A DNA stretch of 64,000 bases. Source: Rhizobium sp. 9140 (GTDB taxonomy: Bacteria > Pseudomonadota > Alphaproteobacteria > Rhizobiales > Rhizobiaceae). The stretch is taken from positions 1,108,581 through 1,172,580 of the forward strand of contig NZ_FJUR01000002.1 in NCBI RefSeq assembly GCF_900067135.1, read 5' to 3'. The translations under genes and the position numbers were made by a program. Positions 38,245 to 50,427 of the stretch are shown here, in pieces (positions within the stretch are counted from its first letter, which is position 1; every line of letters starts with the position of its first letter). The notes beneath the pieces are model-generated. The model ran no database searches, was not told the origin of the DNA, and worked only from the letters and a program-made list of their open reading frames with translations.

Positions 38245-39665
38245 CAGGCGACGACCGACCGCAGCGCAGAGGCCGATGCGCGTTCGGCATCCCGGCGCTT
38301 GACGGCTTCGATGTCGCGATAGGCATCGGCAGGGTGGTTCTTCGGTAGGTAGGGTCCGTCGCCGAAAAGTTTCTCTCGCAGGGTGCCGGGCTTGTAGGCC
38401 GTGGGATAGACGCCGCGCTTCTGCAGTTCCGGCACGAGCAGATCGACCGCCGCCTCGAAGCTTTCCGGTGTCACGGCATAGGCAAGATTGAACCCGTCGA
38501 CATCCGTTTCCTCCGCCCAATCCTGAAGGATATCGGCGATCGTGCCGGGCGAGCCGACGAAAACCGGACCGACGCCGCCGATACCGCCCCATTTGGCAAG
38601 CTCTTCCACCGTCCAGGTCTTATCCTTGCCGGCAAAGTGCTCGACCATCGAGACGATGGCGTTGGTCTCGACCTTCTTGAGTGCGTCCGTCGATGCGTAC
38701 TGCCCGAAATCGATGCCGCTCCATCCCGACATTAAGACGAGGGAGCCGTCATAGGATGTATAGCTCTGATATTCCTCGAACCGCTTCTGGGCCTTTTCGT
38801 CCGTCTCGTCGATGATGAGCGTCGTCAGATTGTAGATCAGCACCTTCTTCGGATCGCGGCCGCTGGCCGCCGCCTTTTGCCGGATTTCGGAGACATAGGC
38901 CTTCAGCAGCGCCTTGCTGGGGGCGCCGACGAAGACGCATTCGGCATGTGCTGCGGCAAAAGCCTTACCCGGACCGGAGGCCCCGGCCTGATAGAGAACC
39001 GGCGTGCGCTGTGGCGAGGGCTCGGACAGATGGTAGCCCGGCACGTCGAAGAACGTGCCCTTGTGGCCGATCTCGTGAACCTTGGTCGGATCGGTAAAGA
39101 TCCCGCGGACGGGATCGCGCTGCACGGAGCCCTCCTCCCAGCTCCCCTCGAACAGCTTGTAGAGCACCTCGACATATTCGGCGGCGACCTCGTAGCGGTT
39201 TTCATGGCTGCGCAGGCCGCCTTGGCCGACATTCTTCGCGCCGCTTTCGAGATAGGACGTCACGATGTTCCAACCGATCCGTCCCTTCGTATGGTGGTCG
39301 GCCGTCGCCAGCCGACGTGCGAATGTGTAGGGATGCTCGAAGGAGGTCGAAGCGGTGATGCCGATGCCGAGATGCTCGGTCGCAAGGGCGATCGGAGCGG
39401 CAAGCTGGATCGGATCGTTGACGGGGATCTGCGCCGCCTGCTCGATCGCATGGTAGTTCGAGCCCTTGTAGACATCGTAATAGCCGATGACATCCGCGAT
39501 GAAGATCCCGTCGAAGATGCCGCGTTCCAGGGTTCTCGCAAGATCCTGCCAGTAATCGAGGTCCTTGTACTTCCAGGACCGATCCCGTGGATGTTTCCAG
39601 AGACCCGGCGACTGGTGCCCTACGCAATTCATGTCAAAGGCGTTAAACCGTATCTGCCTGATCAT
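38244..39665 (-). CDS. NtaA/SnaA/DszA-family flavin-dependent monooxygenase
   Basis: A 473-residue luciferase-family monooxygenase. Typical blocks are FNAFDMNCVGHQSPGLW at the N-terminus, GRIGWNIVTSYLESGAKN, and VLYQAGASGPGKAFAAAHAE. Relatives cleave C-S or C-N bonds (dibenzothiophene sulfone, nitrilotriacetate) with FMNH2 from a separate reductase. ATG 39665 is preferred over the 15-codon longer frame because GGAG lies just upstream and homology begins at MIRQIRFNAF. It is the first gene of the operon, with an AT-rich upstream region. No reductase is nearby. Confidence 0.85.
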   Translation of the reverse strand: MIRQIRFNAFDMNCVGHQSPGLWKHPRDRSWKYKDLDYWQDLARTLERGIFDGIFIADVIGYYDVYKGSNYHAIEQAAQIPVNDPIQLAAPIALATEHLGIGITASTSFEHPYTFARRLATADHHTKGRIGWNIVTSYLESGAKNVGQGGLRSHENRYEVAAEYVEVLYKLFEGSWEEGSVQRDPVRGIFTDPTKVHEIGHKGTFFDVPGYHLSEPSPQRTPVLYQAGASGPGKAFAAAHAECVFVGAPSKALLKAYVSEIRQKAAASGRDPKKVLIYNLTTLIIDETDEKAQKRFEEYQSYTSYDGSLVLMSGWSGIDFGQYASTDALKKVETNAIVSMVEHFAGKDKTWTVEELAKWGGIGGVGPVFVGSPGTIADILQDWAEETDVDGFNLAYAVTPESFEAAVDLLVPELQKRGVYPTAYKPGTLREKLFGDGPYLPKNHPADAYRDIEAVKRRDAERASASALRSVVA

Positions 39666-40017
39666 CGATCCGCTCCGGATGCACGTAGGTGTTGGCCTAC
39701 AAAATATCATCAGGAACGGTCAATGCGAGAAACTGGCTATTGTCTATAGATTTTGTTTAGAACAATTTTCCTAAATTATGGTCGTTTTAGAGTTGCGGTT
39801 CAGCACATCTTCAAATTAGATCGAACCGCTGGCCGTCGTCCGCTGGGCAGGAGGACAAACATTTGTCAACGATCCGAAGCCTTGGCGCATCATAGGGCAC
39901 TCAGACCTGCATCAAACAATTCTCGGCATCGACGGCGCGGTCGGAAACCAGTACGCGATGATGGAATCGGTTACCGTTCATACGGGACCTCAGATGCGTA
40001 GCGTGAAACCTCGCCTT
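39666..40017. other. intergenic region with a short protein-like remnant
   Basis: About 350 bases between the monooxygenase start and the IS5-type element. The first 110 bases are AT-rich and should hold the minus-strand operon promoter. From 39820 to the IS edge a plus-strand frame of 66 codons is open after a TAG (IEPLAVVRWAGGQ...MESVTVHTGPQMRS). It has no start and is cut by the IS. It looks like a gene remnant, but I cannot name the family. Confidence 0.4.
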
Positions 40018-40995
40018 GAGTGTCGGTCCGAGCACTTTATGAAACGTTAGAATTATTTATCGAAATTTGCATTTGCGGGTTTGCGTCACAGGCGTCGTTG
40101 TGATTCCCTTGGCCTTTCGAAACGCGAGAGGAGGCTTCGATGTGGACGATCGAAAACCGCGGACGATATGATCGCAGCAAATTACGATATCCGAGTGATC
40201 TGACGGATGAAGAATGGGCTCTTGTCGAGCCGTTGATCCCGGCTGGTAAGCGGGGCGGCGGCAAGCGCACGGTGGTTTTGCGCGAGGTGGTGAACGGCCT
40301 CATGTATGTCCTGTCGACAGGTTGCCAGTGGCGGGCGGTACCAAAAGACTTGCCGCCCCGAAGTACGCTGTTTGGCTATTTCGACCTGTGGAACTGGGAC
40401 GGAACGCTCGGCCGCCTCCATGCTGAGCTCTATGTGAAATGCCGGGAAGCAATGGGCCGCGAAGCAAGTCCTACGGCTGCGGTGATCGATAGCCAGAGCG
40501 TCAAAGGCGCCGAAAAAGGGGGGCTTGCATCGACCCGTGCGGGTATGATGCGGGGAAAAAGATCAAAGGCAAGAAGCGCCATATTCTTGTCGACACGGTA
40601 GGTCTGCTGCTAAACGCCCTGGTCCACCCGGCAGACATTCAAGACCGCGATGGCGGGGCTCTGGTTCTGCGGACATTATTCGGGCGCTATCCGTTTTTGA
40701 CAAAGCTATTCGCCGACGGCGGCTATCAGGGACCGATCTTTGCCAAGGCACAGAAGAAGGCCAGACCAGGTCTGAACACTGAAATCGTCAAGCGATCCGA
40801 TGCTGCAAAAGGCTTCGAGATATTGCCACGCCGTTGGGTCGTGGAGCGAACCTTTGCGTGGCTTGGGCGATGCCGGAGACTGGCCAAAGACCTCGAGAAC
40901 CTATCGACAAATGCGCTCGCCTTCCTCAAACTCGCATCCATCCGCCTGATGCTGCGAAGGCTATGTGCAAACTGAAAAAGTTTCCGGACCGACTC
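40018..40995 (+). mobile_element. IS5-family (IS427-like) insertion sequence
   Basis: Imperfect terminal inverted repeats share GAGT and CGGTCCG followed by ACTTT at both ends (left from about 40018, right to about 40995). A transposase in two frames lies between. No clear target duplication was found. An IS21 element begins about 10 bases beyond its right end. Confidence 0.6.
40140..40975 (+). CDS. IS5-family transposase in two frames (possible programmed -1 frameshift)
   Basis: The first frame (40140-40601) gives the N-terminus (SDLTDEEWALVEPLIP; STGCQWRAVPKDLPP; AVIDSQSVKGAEKGG). After a run of five A and six G at about 40515-40527 the normal sequence continues in the -1 frame (IDPCGYDAGKKIKGKKRHILVDT..., then LFADGGYQG and RRWVVERTFAWLGR) to the stop at 40975. 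Members of the IS427 group are known to make transposase by frameshifting, so this may be functional and not broken. A simple frameshift mutation is the alternative. Confidence 0.75.
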
Positions 40996-41043
40996 TGAAT
41001 GCATAGCGACAATCTAGGTGAGATTCAGCGTCAATCAGGATGA

Positions 41044-43574
<2,531 letters not shown>

Positions 43575-43693
43575 GAATCTCATCCAGATTGTCGCAAGCA
43601 TCTCATCCTGATTGACGCGCTATATCTGAAAGGACTCGAACAGCCGTTCGCCTAGATAATGACTTTGGTGGTGTTCATTGGAGTGGTAGCGAA

Positions 43694-44800
43694 TTATTTC
43701 TGCAATGACAGTGAGTACCGAGTATGTCGACGTTCACCCGTACGCGTCAGTGCACCGATCTCCACGAGTTGCTGAAGGTCGCGTGTTGCTGTAGCGCGGG
43801 ATGTATCTGTGATCGAGATATAGTTTTCGGCACTTAGACCTCCCTTGAAGCCAGCCGTGCCTTCCTTGAAGATGCGCGCGACTACCTTTTCTTGCCGCTC
43901 GTTCAGTTTGTCCCGAAAACGATCATAGAACTTTGCTTTCTGGATGAAGAAATCTACGCGCTCAAGCGTCGCCTGTTGAGCATCCAGGATAGTTTCTGAA
44001 AAGAAAATGACCCAGTCGGTGATATCAAGCGTGCGCTGGTGCCGCTCAAGCTCTGAATAATAAGCCTTCCGGCGCTTCTCGATTGTCAAGGCGAGTGAAA
44101 TGAGGCTTGGCTGCCCTATGTTTTGCGCTAGGGATTTCTCGGCGAGCGCGCGTCCAATTCGGCCGTTGCCATCCTCAAATGGATGTATGCTTTCAAAATA
44201 AAGGTGTCCTACTGCGGCGCGCGTCAAAGCTTGAAGCGACGTTTGACCATCTGGCCCGGATTGATTGAACCATGTGCTGAAGGTCTCCATCTCAGCGGCA
44301 ACCTGGCGAGATGGGGGAGCCTCGAAGTGGATAGTGGGTTTGTCCAATCGACCCGATACAATCTGCATGGCGTCTTCATGCGTGCGGTAAGCACCAACCG
44401 TTTCAATATATCGGTTTCCGGCCATCAGCATTGAATGCCAGTGGAACAGTCCCTCATGACACAGCGGCCTATGCCAACTTCGATAAACATCCGCCATCAT
44501 CTCGGCGATCCCCCGCTCTTGGGGGCGGATCTGTCTATCATCAGTGTTTAGCCCGAACTGCCGGCGGAGTGATGACTGGACACTCACGCGGTCCAGAAAT
44601 TCCCCCTCAATCTCTGAGGTCTTGACCGCTTCGTCGCTCAGCAACTCAATGCGAAGTTGGTTGCTGTCGTCATCGTTGAAATGTCGAACAGCACCGATAA
44701 CCTCGCCGGCGGACTGCAAGAATTTCTGCTCCAACGATATCAGGCTTGCGGTGTCGTATCTGAAGTTTGGCCAGTCAGTGTTTTGCCAGTTCCATTTCAT
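43694..44800 (-). CDS. Fic-family protein with N-terminal inhibitory helix and C-terminal winged helix
   Basis: A 368-residue class II-type Fic protein. The inhibitory motif TSEIEG (T61-G66, [S/T]xxxE[G/N]) precedes the Fic core, whose catalytic HPFEDGNGR is at 206-214. A C-terminal winged-helix-like region (about 300-368, SAENYISITDTSRATATRDLQQLVEIGAL) suggests DNA binding. The start codon overlaps a 31-bp inverted repeat, consistent with autoregulation. It lies alone between an IS21 element and a recombinase pseudogene. Such proteins AMPylate targets and are often defence- or stress-linked; the target is unknown. Confidence 0.87.
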   Translation of the reverse strand: MKWNWQNTDWPNFRYDTASLISLEQKFLQSAGEVIGAVRHFNDDDSNQLRIELLSDEAVKTSEIEGEFLDRVSVQSSLRRQFGLNTDDRQIRPQERGIAEMMADVYRSWHRPLCHEGLFHWHSMLMAGNRYIETVGAYRTHEDAMQIVSGRLDKPTIHFEAPPSRQVAAEMETFSTWFNQSGPDGQTSLQALTRAAVGHLYFESIHPFEDGNGRIGRALAEKSLAQNIGQPSLISLALTIEKRRKAYYSELERHQRTLDITDWVIFFSETILDAQQATLERVDFFIQKAKFYDRFRDKLNERQEKVVARIFKEGTAGFKGGLSAENYISITDTSRATATRDLQQLVEIGALTRTGERRHTRYSLSLQK

Positions 44801-44829
44801 GAGTTATAGAATCCCTCTCTATAGCTCAT
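44799..44829. promoter_or_regulatory. inverted repeat overlapping the fic start codon, candidate operator
   Basis: The arms ATGAGTTATAGA (44799-44810) and TCTATAGCTCAT (44818-44829) are complementary at 11 of 12 positions around a 7-base centre. The left arm includes the Fic start codon region, and another ATGAGCTAT half-site follows near 44843. It would fit binding by the winged-helix tail of the Fic protein itself. Confidence 0.5.
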
Positions 44830-44974
44830 AACTATTGCTGGAAATGAGCTATTGCAAACCCATCTATCGCTCAGCACCACAATCTGCATCTCTCCATTCA
44901 AGAAGCAGCGATCGACAGCTAACCTCTTGCCCTAAACATATTTTGTTAATGGGCGCCCCCTATTTCCGCTCGCC

Positions 44975-44992
44975 CTCGGCACTGGTGCCGAG
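44975..44992. promoter_or_regulatory. 18-bp palindrome upstream of recombinase pseudogene
   Basis: CTCGGCAC-TG-GTGCCGAG has perfect 8-base arms and lies about 15 bases before the ATG at 45008. It may be an operator or a recombinase binding site. It is the only notable element in the roughly 200-base gap between the two divergent genes. Confidence 0.4.
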
Positions 44993-45007
44993 CGAAAACG
45001 AATAAGC

Positions 45008-46255
45008 ATGACCAAACACGACCTTTCATCACGACATTTTCAGCGAAAAATTTCGCAATTCTGCGAGCTTCGTATCGCTCCAGTCGCATCCAGGCGAGTG
45101 TTCGAAAATATACGGCCCTATCTTGCCAGTTTGATCATCTACCGCAAATCGCCCCCGCTTCTGAATGGCCATATCGACTGGAAGATGATCGGTCAGGCCT
45201 GTGGGATCGAAGCCGAGTTAACGGCAGAACTCAAAAAGCAGGTCCGGCCAGGCTTGGATGCAATCATCCGCTGGCTCGGCGCATCACCAGCTACCGAAGA
45301 ACGACGACCACCAAAGCCGACAGTTAGCACGGGTAAAATGACGCCCGCCAAGAAGGCAGCTTCCGCACGCTCCGCCCGATAGCCACAACGCGCGGCGATC
45401 GCTGGCACCTTTGTCCGGTCTGCGTCAACATCGCCCGGCCCAGCACCAAAACCGATAAGCCCTTTCCCAGAAGCACTATTTGAAGCGACAGAAGATCCGG
45501 CGAGCTTTCAGGACGCATTGGTCTACCATATGCGTCGGTTCGGCGACACCTATTGCCAGCTCTACCGCGCCGTTGTTCATCTGAATGAGACCTTCGACAA
45601 CAAGACGTTGCTATCCTGGATCCACGGAGAGCGCGTGCGCCGATCTGTTGCCAGTTTCAACATCCTCCGCCGCATCGAGCGACGCTATCGACTTTCAGAG
45701 GGATATTTCAAAGAGAAACTGCCGCATCAGGCACGCTCGCTGTATGGTCACGATCTCGGTGACATCAGCCCAGCTGAGCGTCGACGGATTTCACTGCACC
45801 TGCCCGAAGACTTCAACAGCCTGCCCTTTACCAAGCGCGAGGAGATCCTCGATTGGGTGCGCCGGGTGATCATTTCCGGCTCTACGGAATATCGCCGCCA
45901 TCAGGCGGCGGCCAGCAAGCAGCGATATGCCATCCGATTTCCCGGCGTCACCTATGGCAGCAGTTTTCTTTCCTCTCGGTCATTGCCATCGGCGGCCGGC
46001 ACCAATCAAAACGTTGCCGCAGAACTTGATGAACCTGATCTGCTCTCCGGCATTGTCGACGCACCGCCGAGACTTGCCATGGAAATGGCTGATCTCATCC
46101 GCTTCAAGACTTCGACGCTGACAGCGATTGGGTTCCAACGGAACGGCGTCTGGGGTGAAGAAGCGGCCTCCCAGAAGATTGAGCACCTCGGCTTGATGTT
46201 TGGTGCGCTTGCTGCCTCGCCAAACGGTGTCGTGAAGGGTTTCGGTGTGCCAGTC
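45008..46255 (+). pseudogene. large recombinase/integrase-like gene, nonsense codon and 3' truncation by IS
   Basis: Two open stretches, 45008-45382 and from 45383 to the IS edge, are in the same frame and separated only by a TAG at 45380-45382. The second part reads on without a start (KPISPFPEALFEATEDPASFQDALVYHMRRFGD...). The sequence resembles the N-terminal part of long site-specific integrase-like proteins of rhizobia (ARSLYGHDLGDISPAERRR; LEHLGLMFG-like end). The C-terminal catalytic part is absent because IS3 element B copy 2 starts at 46256. Family recognition is moderate; the broken state is clear. Confidence 0.6.
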
Positions 46256-46779
46256 TGAACCGCCCCGGCTAGACCGGAGACCGTTTGGTTTAAGTTACGC
46301 GGCCATGGCTGGTGCGTCCAGCATGGCATAGTATCGTTCTTCAGCCTCGGCAGGCGGAATGTTTCCGATGGGCTCCAGAAGGCGGCGGTTGTTGAACCAG
46401 TCGACCCATTCGAGCGTGGCGAACTCCACGGCTTCAAAGCTTCGCCACGGTCCCCGGCGATGGATGACCTCGGCCTTGTAAAGACCGTTGATCGTTTCGG
46501 CGAGAGCATTGTCGTAACTGTCGCCAACGCTTCTGACAGACGGCTCGATGCCCGCCTCCGCCAGCCGTTCGGAATAGCGAATAGACACATATTGCGAGCC
46601 GCGGTCGGAATGATGAACCAGCCCGCCGCGTTTGACAGGCCGCCGATCATGAAGCGCCTGGTCGAGGGCATCGAGCACAAAGCCCGCATGGGCCGTTCGG
46701 CTTGCCCGCCAACCGACGATACGGCGGGCGAAGGCATCAATGACAAAGGCCACGTAAACGAAGCCTTGCCAGGTCGCGA

Positions 46780-49031
46780 GTGGAGTAAGAGGCGCAGATG
46801 CGCTTCTCCTCCCCGAACCGTACGTGCACCTTTCAGCGCATACGGCTCTCCGTTCAAGCTTGGCCCATGGCCATAGCAACGTCATGGTAGTGAGACGTGA
46901 CGGTACTGCGGTTCTCGATCCGGAAGATGTATGGGTTTTCCTCCGGATTGCGCCACCGGAATTGCGCCTTGGGGCTTGAGATAAGCCGGTGTAGCGCTTT
47001 TCCGACGGGTTTACCGCGTTCATTTCGACCAAACATGAGCCAGGTTTTCGCCTTGCCCGGTTCCGGGACCCTGACCCATTTCCGCATCAAGGGTTTGATG
47101 CGGGATCGGTACTTGTGTCCCAGCCAATGCGCCATTTTCCAGAACACAACATGGTCGATGCGCCGGAAGACGTACGCCGTGAAGTCGGTGAACTTGTAGA
47201 ACGCCGCCCATCCCACCAATTGGCGGTTCAGGCTGGAGATCATGTCGACCGTGCTGACACTATGATTGCCGGAAAGGGTTTCGGTAAGTCTGCGAACAAA
47301 CCCCTTGGCCTTTTCCTTGGGTATCGTCGTGACGACGGACATCCGTCCGTGTGCCCCTCGCTTGCGAATGATCCGGTGTCCCAGGAAGACGAAGCCGTCA
47401 TTGACGTGTGTCACATGGGTCTTTTCCATGTTCAGCGCCAACTTCAACTCACCTTCCAGAAACGCCCGGCATTCCTCGCGGATTTCCTCTGCCTGAGCCC
47501 TGGTTCCTTTTACGATCACGACGAAGTCGTCAGCGTATCGGCAATAGGCAACGGCCGGTTTCCATTGCCGGTTCTCGCGAACCGTGATGGGGCGGCCCTG
47601 CTTGATGCCGAAGTTCCATGCCCATCGGTCCTTGCGAGCCTTGTCGCTCAAATATTTCGCCTCCAACCAGGCATCAAACTCGTGGAGCATGATGTTGGAC
47701 AGGAGCGGTGACAGAACGCCGCCTTGCGGGACACCCTCGCTTGAGGCCGTAAACAGGCCACGGTCGATGTGGCCTGCCTTTAGGAACCGATAGAGAAGAT
47801 CAACGAACCGTCCGTCCAGCACCCTTCGCCGCACGCATTTCAGAAGCAGCCGGTGATGGACCGTGTCGAAGTAGCTGGCCAGATCACCTTCGATGATCCA
47901 GCGGCCCCTCGTCGTGTCGGCACCATCCTGAAGCTGTATCCTCACGGTGCGGACGGCATGATGCACGCTCCGTTCCGGCCGGAAGCCATAGGATAAACGA
48001 TGGAAATCGCTCTCCCAGATTGGCTCCATGGCCATCAGCATGGCGCGTTGGACAATGCGATCCGTCAGGGTCGGAATACCCAGTGGTCTTAGCTTGCCGT
48101 TGGGTTTCGGGATATAGATGCGCTTGACCGGCTGGGGGCAATAAGTCTCCTCCAGCAGGCTTGCCCGCAGGTCGTCCAGATGCTGATCCAGTTTGACCTG
48201 CAGTTTTTGCTTGTCCATTCCGTCGATACCCGGCGTTCGTGCGCCGCTTGACGCCAGAACCATCCGAGCGGCCTCGGCAAGCCATTCCCGATTGGCAATC
48301 AACCGAAGAAGACGATCAAACCGTCGGTTTGGCTCGCTCTCGGCCCATGTTGCGAGCTTGTGCTGCATTTCGCTGATTATCAAAGGTCTTCACCTCGCTT
48401 GGTCAGATAGTTTGCACTTCAAGCAGTTTGAACTGTTCCCCTTCGCCATGTGATGGGCTTTCCCCATCCCGGACTACTACGGGAACTCCGCCAACATGAT
48501 GGACATCAGGGTCAACTCCCTTGCGACGCAATACTTCGTTGTCATTCCATCATGCCTTCCCTCGTTCATATGATGGACGTCAGCGTATTGGTGAGGTTGC
48601 CGGTCGCAGTCTTTTCCCTTGCGTTCCGCAAGTCGATGCCGATGTCATGGTCTGGCTGCATTCTCCCCATGACCCCATACGGGCGACATACATCTACGAC
48701 CGTATTCGGATGCCGCCGACTTACGTGTCCGGCAGCTTCATCAGCATTTCGCCTGTTAAGCCGTGTAGGCGAAGGCGACCTTTCAGCCCTCAGATGCGGG
48801 TTAACCGGTTCGTGTTCCTCAACCTTCCAATACTTCAGCCTCGGGAACCATCTTGGCGTAACGGCTTCGCCTCAATCCCCTTTACCTGCGGGCTACGTCA
48901 CCCTGCCAGTTGACGGCAGGTCACCGCCGCTTGGGCTCATGCCCCCTCGCAGCAGGGAGCAGGCAAGTCTTCACATCCTCCTTTCTCTTTGCATTCCAGT
49001 CATATGCCTCCCCGATTGGGGCGAGGCGCAC
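46780..49031 (-). mobile_element. group II intron, copy 2 (2252 bp)
   Basis: Same length as copy 1 and differing at only two positions that I could see: one in domain VI (AAGAGGCG versus AAGAAGCG on the plus strand) and one silent change in the reverse-transcriptase gene. The RNA starts GUGCG at 49031 and ends AC at 46780. Domain V is at 46815-46848. The empty site is preserved in the intact IS at 30643-32002, which fixes both boundaries. Confidence 0.93.
46854..48383 (-). CDS. group II intron reverse transcriptase/maturase, copy 2
   Basis: A 509-residue protein with the same translation as copy 1: RT motifs with YADD at 283-286, maturase domain X, no HNH endonuclease. It has the same TTG start with GAGGTGA upstream. 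The lack of divergence between the copies implies recent retrotransposition or homologous exchange, and that the protein is probably functional. Confidence 0.93.
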   Translation of the reverse strand: MIISEMQHKLATWAESEPNRRFDRLLRLIANREWLAEAARMVLASSGARTPGIDGMDKQKLQVKLDQHLDDLRASLLEETYCPQPVKRIYIPKPNGKLRPLGIPTLTDRIVQRAMLMAMEPIWESDFHRLSYGFRPERSVHHAVRTVRIQLQDGADTTRGRWIIEGDLASYFDTVHHRLLLKCVRRRVLDGRFVDLLYRFLKAGHIDRGLFTASSEGVPQGGVLSPLLSNIMLHEFDAWLEAKYLSDKARKDRWAWNFGIKQGRPITVRENRQWKPAVAYCRYADDFVVIVKGTRAQAEEIREECRAFLEGELKLALNMEKTHVTHVNDGFVFLGHRIIRKRGAHGRMSVVTTIPKEKAKGFVRRLTETLSGNHSVSTVDMISSLNRQLVGWAAFYKFTDFTAYVFRRIDHVVFWKMAHWLGHKYRSRIKPLMRKWVRVPEPGKAKTWLMFGRNERGKPVGKALHRLISSPKAQFRWRNPEENPYIFRIENRSTVTSHYHDVAMAMGQA

Positions 49032-49448
49032 CATAGGTGAAATCTGATAACCACAGCATGTTCGGCGCTGGAGCGAAGAACTGTCGGTTCACCCGGTCGA
49101 GCGGGCATGGAGCGGACTTGTCCGACACGGTGGTTTTGACTGGCTTGCCGCGAATGACGCCTTGAAGCCCCATCATTCTCATAAGCCGAGCGACGGTGCA
49201 GCAGGCGATGTCGTAACCTTCTCGCTGCAACTGCCGCCAGACTTTGCGCACGCCATAGACTTGGAAGTTCTCGTTGAACACCCGGCGTATCTCGACTTTC
49301 ATGGCAATATCATTCCGTTCGCGGGCTGATAGGCGACCCACGTCCGTGCGCTTGGCGACGACTTCATAATAGGTGGACGGGGCAATCGGCAGCAGCCTGC
49401 AGATCGGCTCGACCCCGAGCACCGAGCGGTGTTCGTCGATGAAGGAAA

Positions 49449-49817
49449 TCATCGCTTCAGTGGGCGGTCGAGCTCCCCTTGCCCGACAAGCGAATGCTTG
49501 CATTCGCTGAAAGGGGCCTGGGCAAAATACGCCGAGGCTTTGCGTAAAATCTCGTTCGCATGACGAAGCTCGCGGTTCTCCCGCTCCAGTGCCTTCATCT
49601 TCTCCGCCACGTCACTCGGCAAACCTGCACGCTTGCCGCTGTCGACCTCGGCCTTCTTCACCCATTCATGGAGGGTATGCGCCAAGCAGCCGATCTTGGC
49701 CGCTATCGATGATACCGCCGCCCAGCGCGATGAGTATTCAGCTTCATGTTCCGTTACCATCCGAACGGCGCGGGCGCGGACTTCAGGAGAAAATTTGTTC
49801 GTCGTTTTGCTTGTCAT
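49449..49817 (-). CDS. IS3-family transposase orfA (element B, copy 2)
   Basis: 122 residues, same protein as at 30693-31061: HTH plus coiled-coil. It sits 50 bases inside the IS end, as in the intact copy, and overlaps the split orfB by ATGA. Confidence 0.9.
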   Translation of the reverse strand: MTSKTTNKFSPEVRARAVRMVTEHEAEYSSRWAAVSSIAAKIGCLAHTLHEWVKKAEVDSGKRAGLPSDVAEKMKALERENRELRHANEILRKASAYFAQAPFSECKHSLVGQGELDRPLKR

Positions 49818-49867
49818 AGACCCTACTTCTCACGAGTTGGGGTCTCCGGCAAAGCCGGGGCGGTTCA

Positions 49868-50415
49868 GTTTTGGGCGTATTGCTCAGGAGGTCACCGCAC
49901 GACTCCAACCCTTTGGCGCGCGCATCGTCACCAGTTCCCCAAGAACATCCCAAGGCAGCCTTCCTCCCGGAGTCACCAAGACGGACTTACCGACGCTCCT
50001 ACGCGAAAGCGACGTGGTGAGCGTGCTCGCCAGTCTCACAGAAGAGACGCGCCATATGATCGGCGCCGCTGAATTTGCTCTAATGAAACGCGACGCAGTC
50101 CTCGTGAACACGGCTCGAGGCGCGATCATCGACGAGGAAGCACTGCTCGTAGCCTTACGACACAGGCGCATAGCAGGGGCGGCGCTCGACGCCTTTTCGA
50201 CCGAGCCGCTGCCAATCGATAGCCCGCTACGGAAGCTGGACAACGTGATCCTGACGCCGCACAGCGTCGGCCACACGGGCGAAGGGGTCGCCGCAATAGC
50301 GCCTGCCCTGATAGAAAACATTCGCTGCATCCTTCGTGGCGAAGTACCGTTGATCTGCAAGAATCCGGAAGCGGAGCAAGCTTGGCGATCGAGACTGAAG
50401 CGGCTCAATAGCTAG
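49868..50415 (+). pseudogene. D-isomer 2-hydroxyacid dehydrogenase, 5'-truncated
   Basis: The C-terminal 180 or so residues of an NAD-dependent 2-hydroxyacid dehydrogenase. The frame opens at the IS edge inside the NAD-binding fold (FGRIAQEVTARLQPFGARIV). The catalytic Arg and Glu blocks (LVNTARGAIIDEEALL; GAALDAFSTEPLP) and the His (LTPHSVGHTGEG) remain. The N-terminal catalytic domain is missing, removed at the IS boundary, so it cannot be functional. An apparent start inside the IS is an artefact. Confidence 0.82.
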
Positions 50416-50427
50416 ATCCCATGCCTG

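Larger units (their letters stand above)
46295..49452 (-). pseudogene. IS3-family transposase orfB (element B, copy 2), split by group II intron
   Basis: Exon 1 is 49032-49452 (to ...LSDFTY plus the first base of the next codon) and exon 2 is 46295-46779 (from the following bases, VATWQGFVY...). Removing 46780-49031 restores the exact frame and sequence of the intact copy (CACCTATG joined to TCGCGACC). If the intron splices, a normal transposase could still be made; otherwise it is disrupted. Confidence 0.88.
46256..49867 (-). mobile_element. IS3-family insertion sequence (element B, copy 2) carrying a group II intron
   Basis: This is the same IS as 30643-32002 in opposite orientation, with identical ends (TGAACCGCCCCGG...). 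Its length of 3612 bp equals 1360 plus 2252, so the only large difference is the intron in orfB. The flanks (recombinase remnant left, 2-hydroxyacid dehydrogenase remnant right) share no direct repeat, indicating a rearrangement or deletion at this IS. Confidence 0.9.

Noticed and set aside
49633..50415. An intact 260-residue 2-hydroxyacid dehydrogenase starting in the IS
   Set aside because: The first ~78 codons are IS sequence read antisense to orfA; only the truncated C-terminal part is real.
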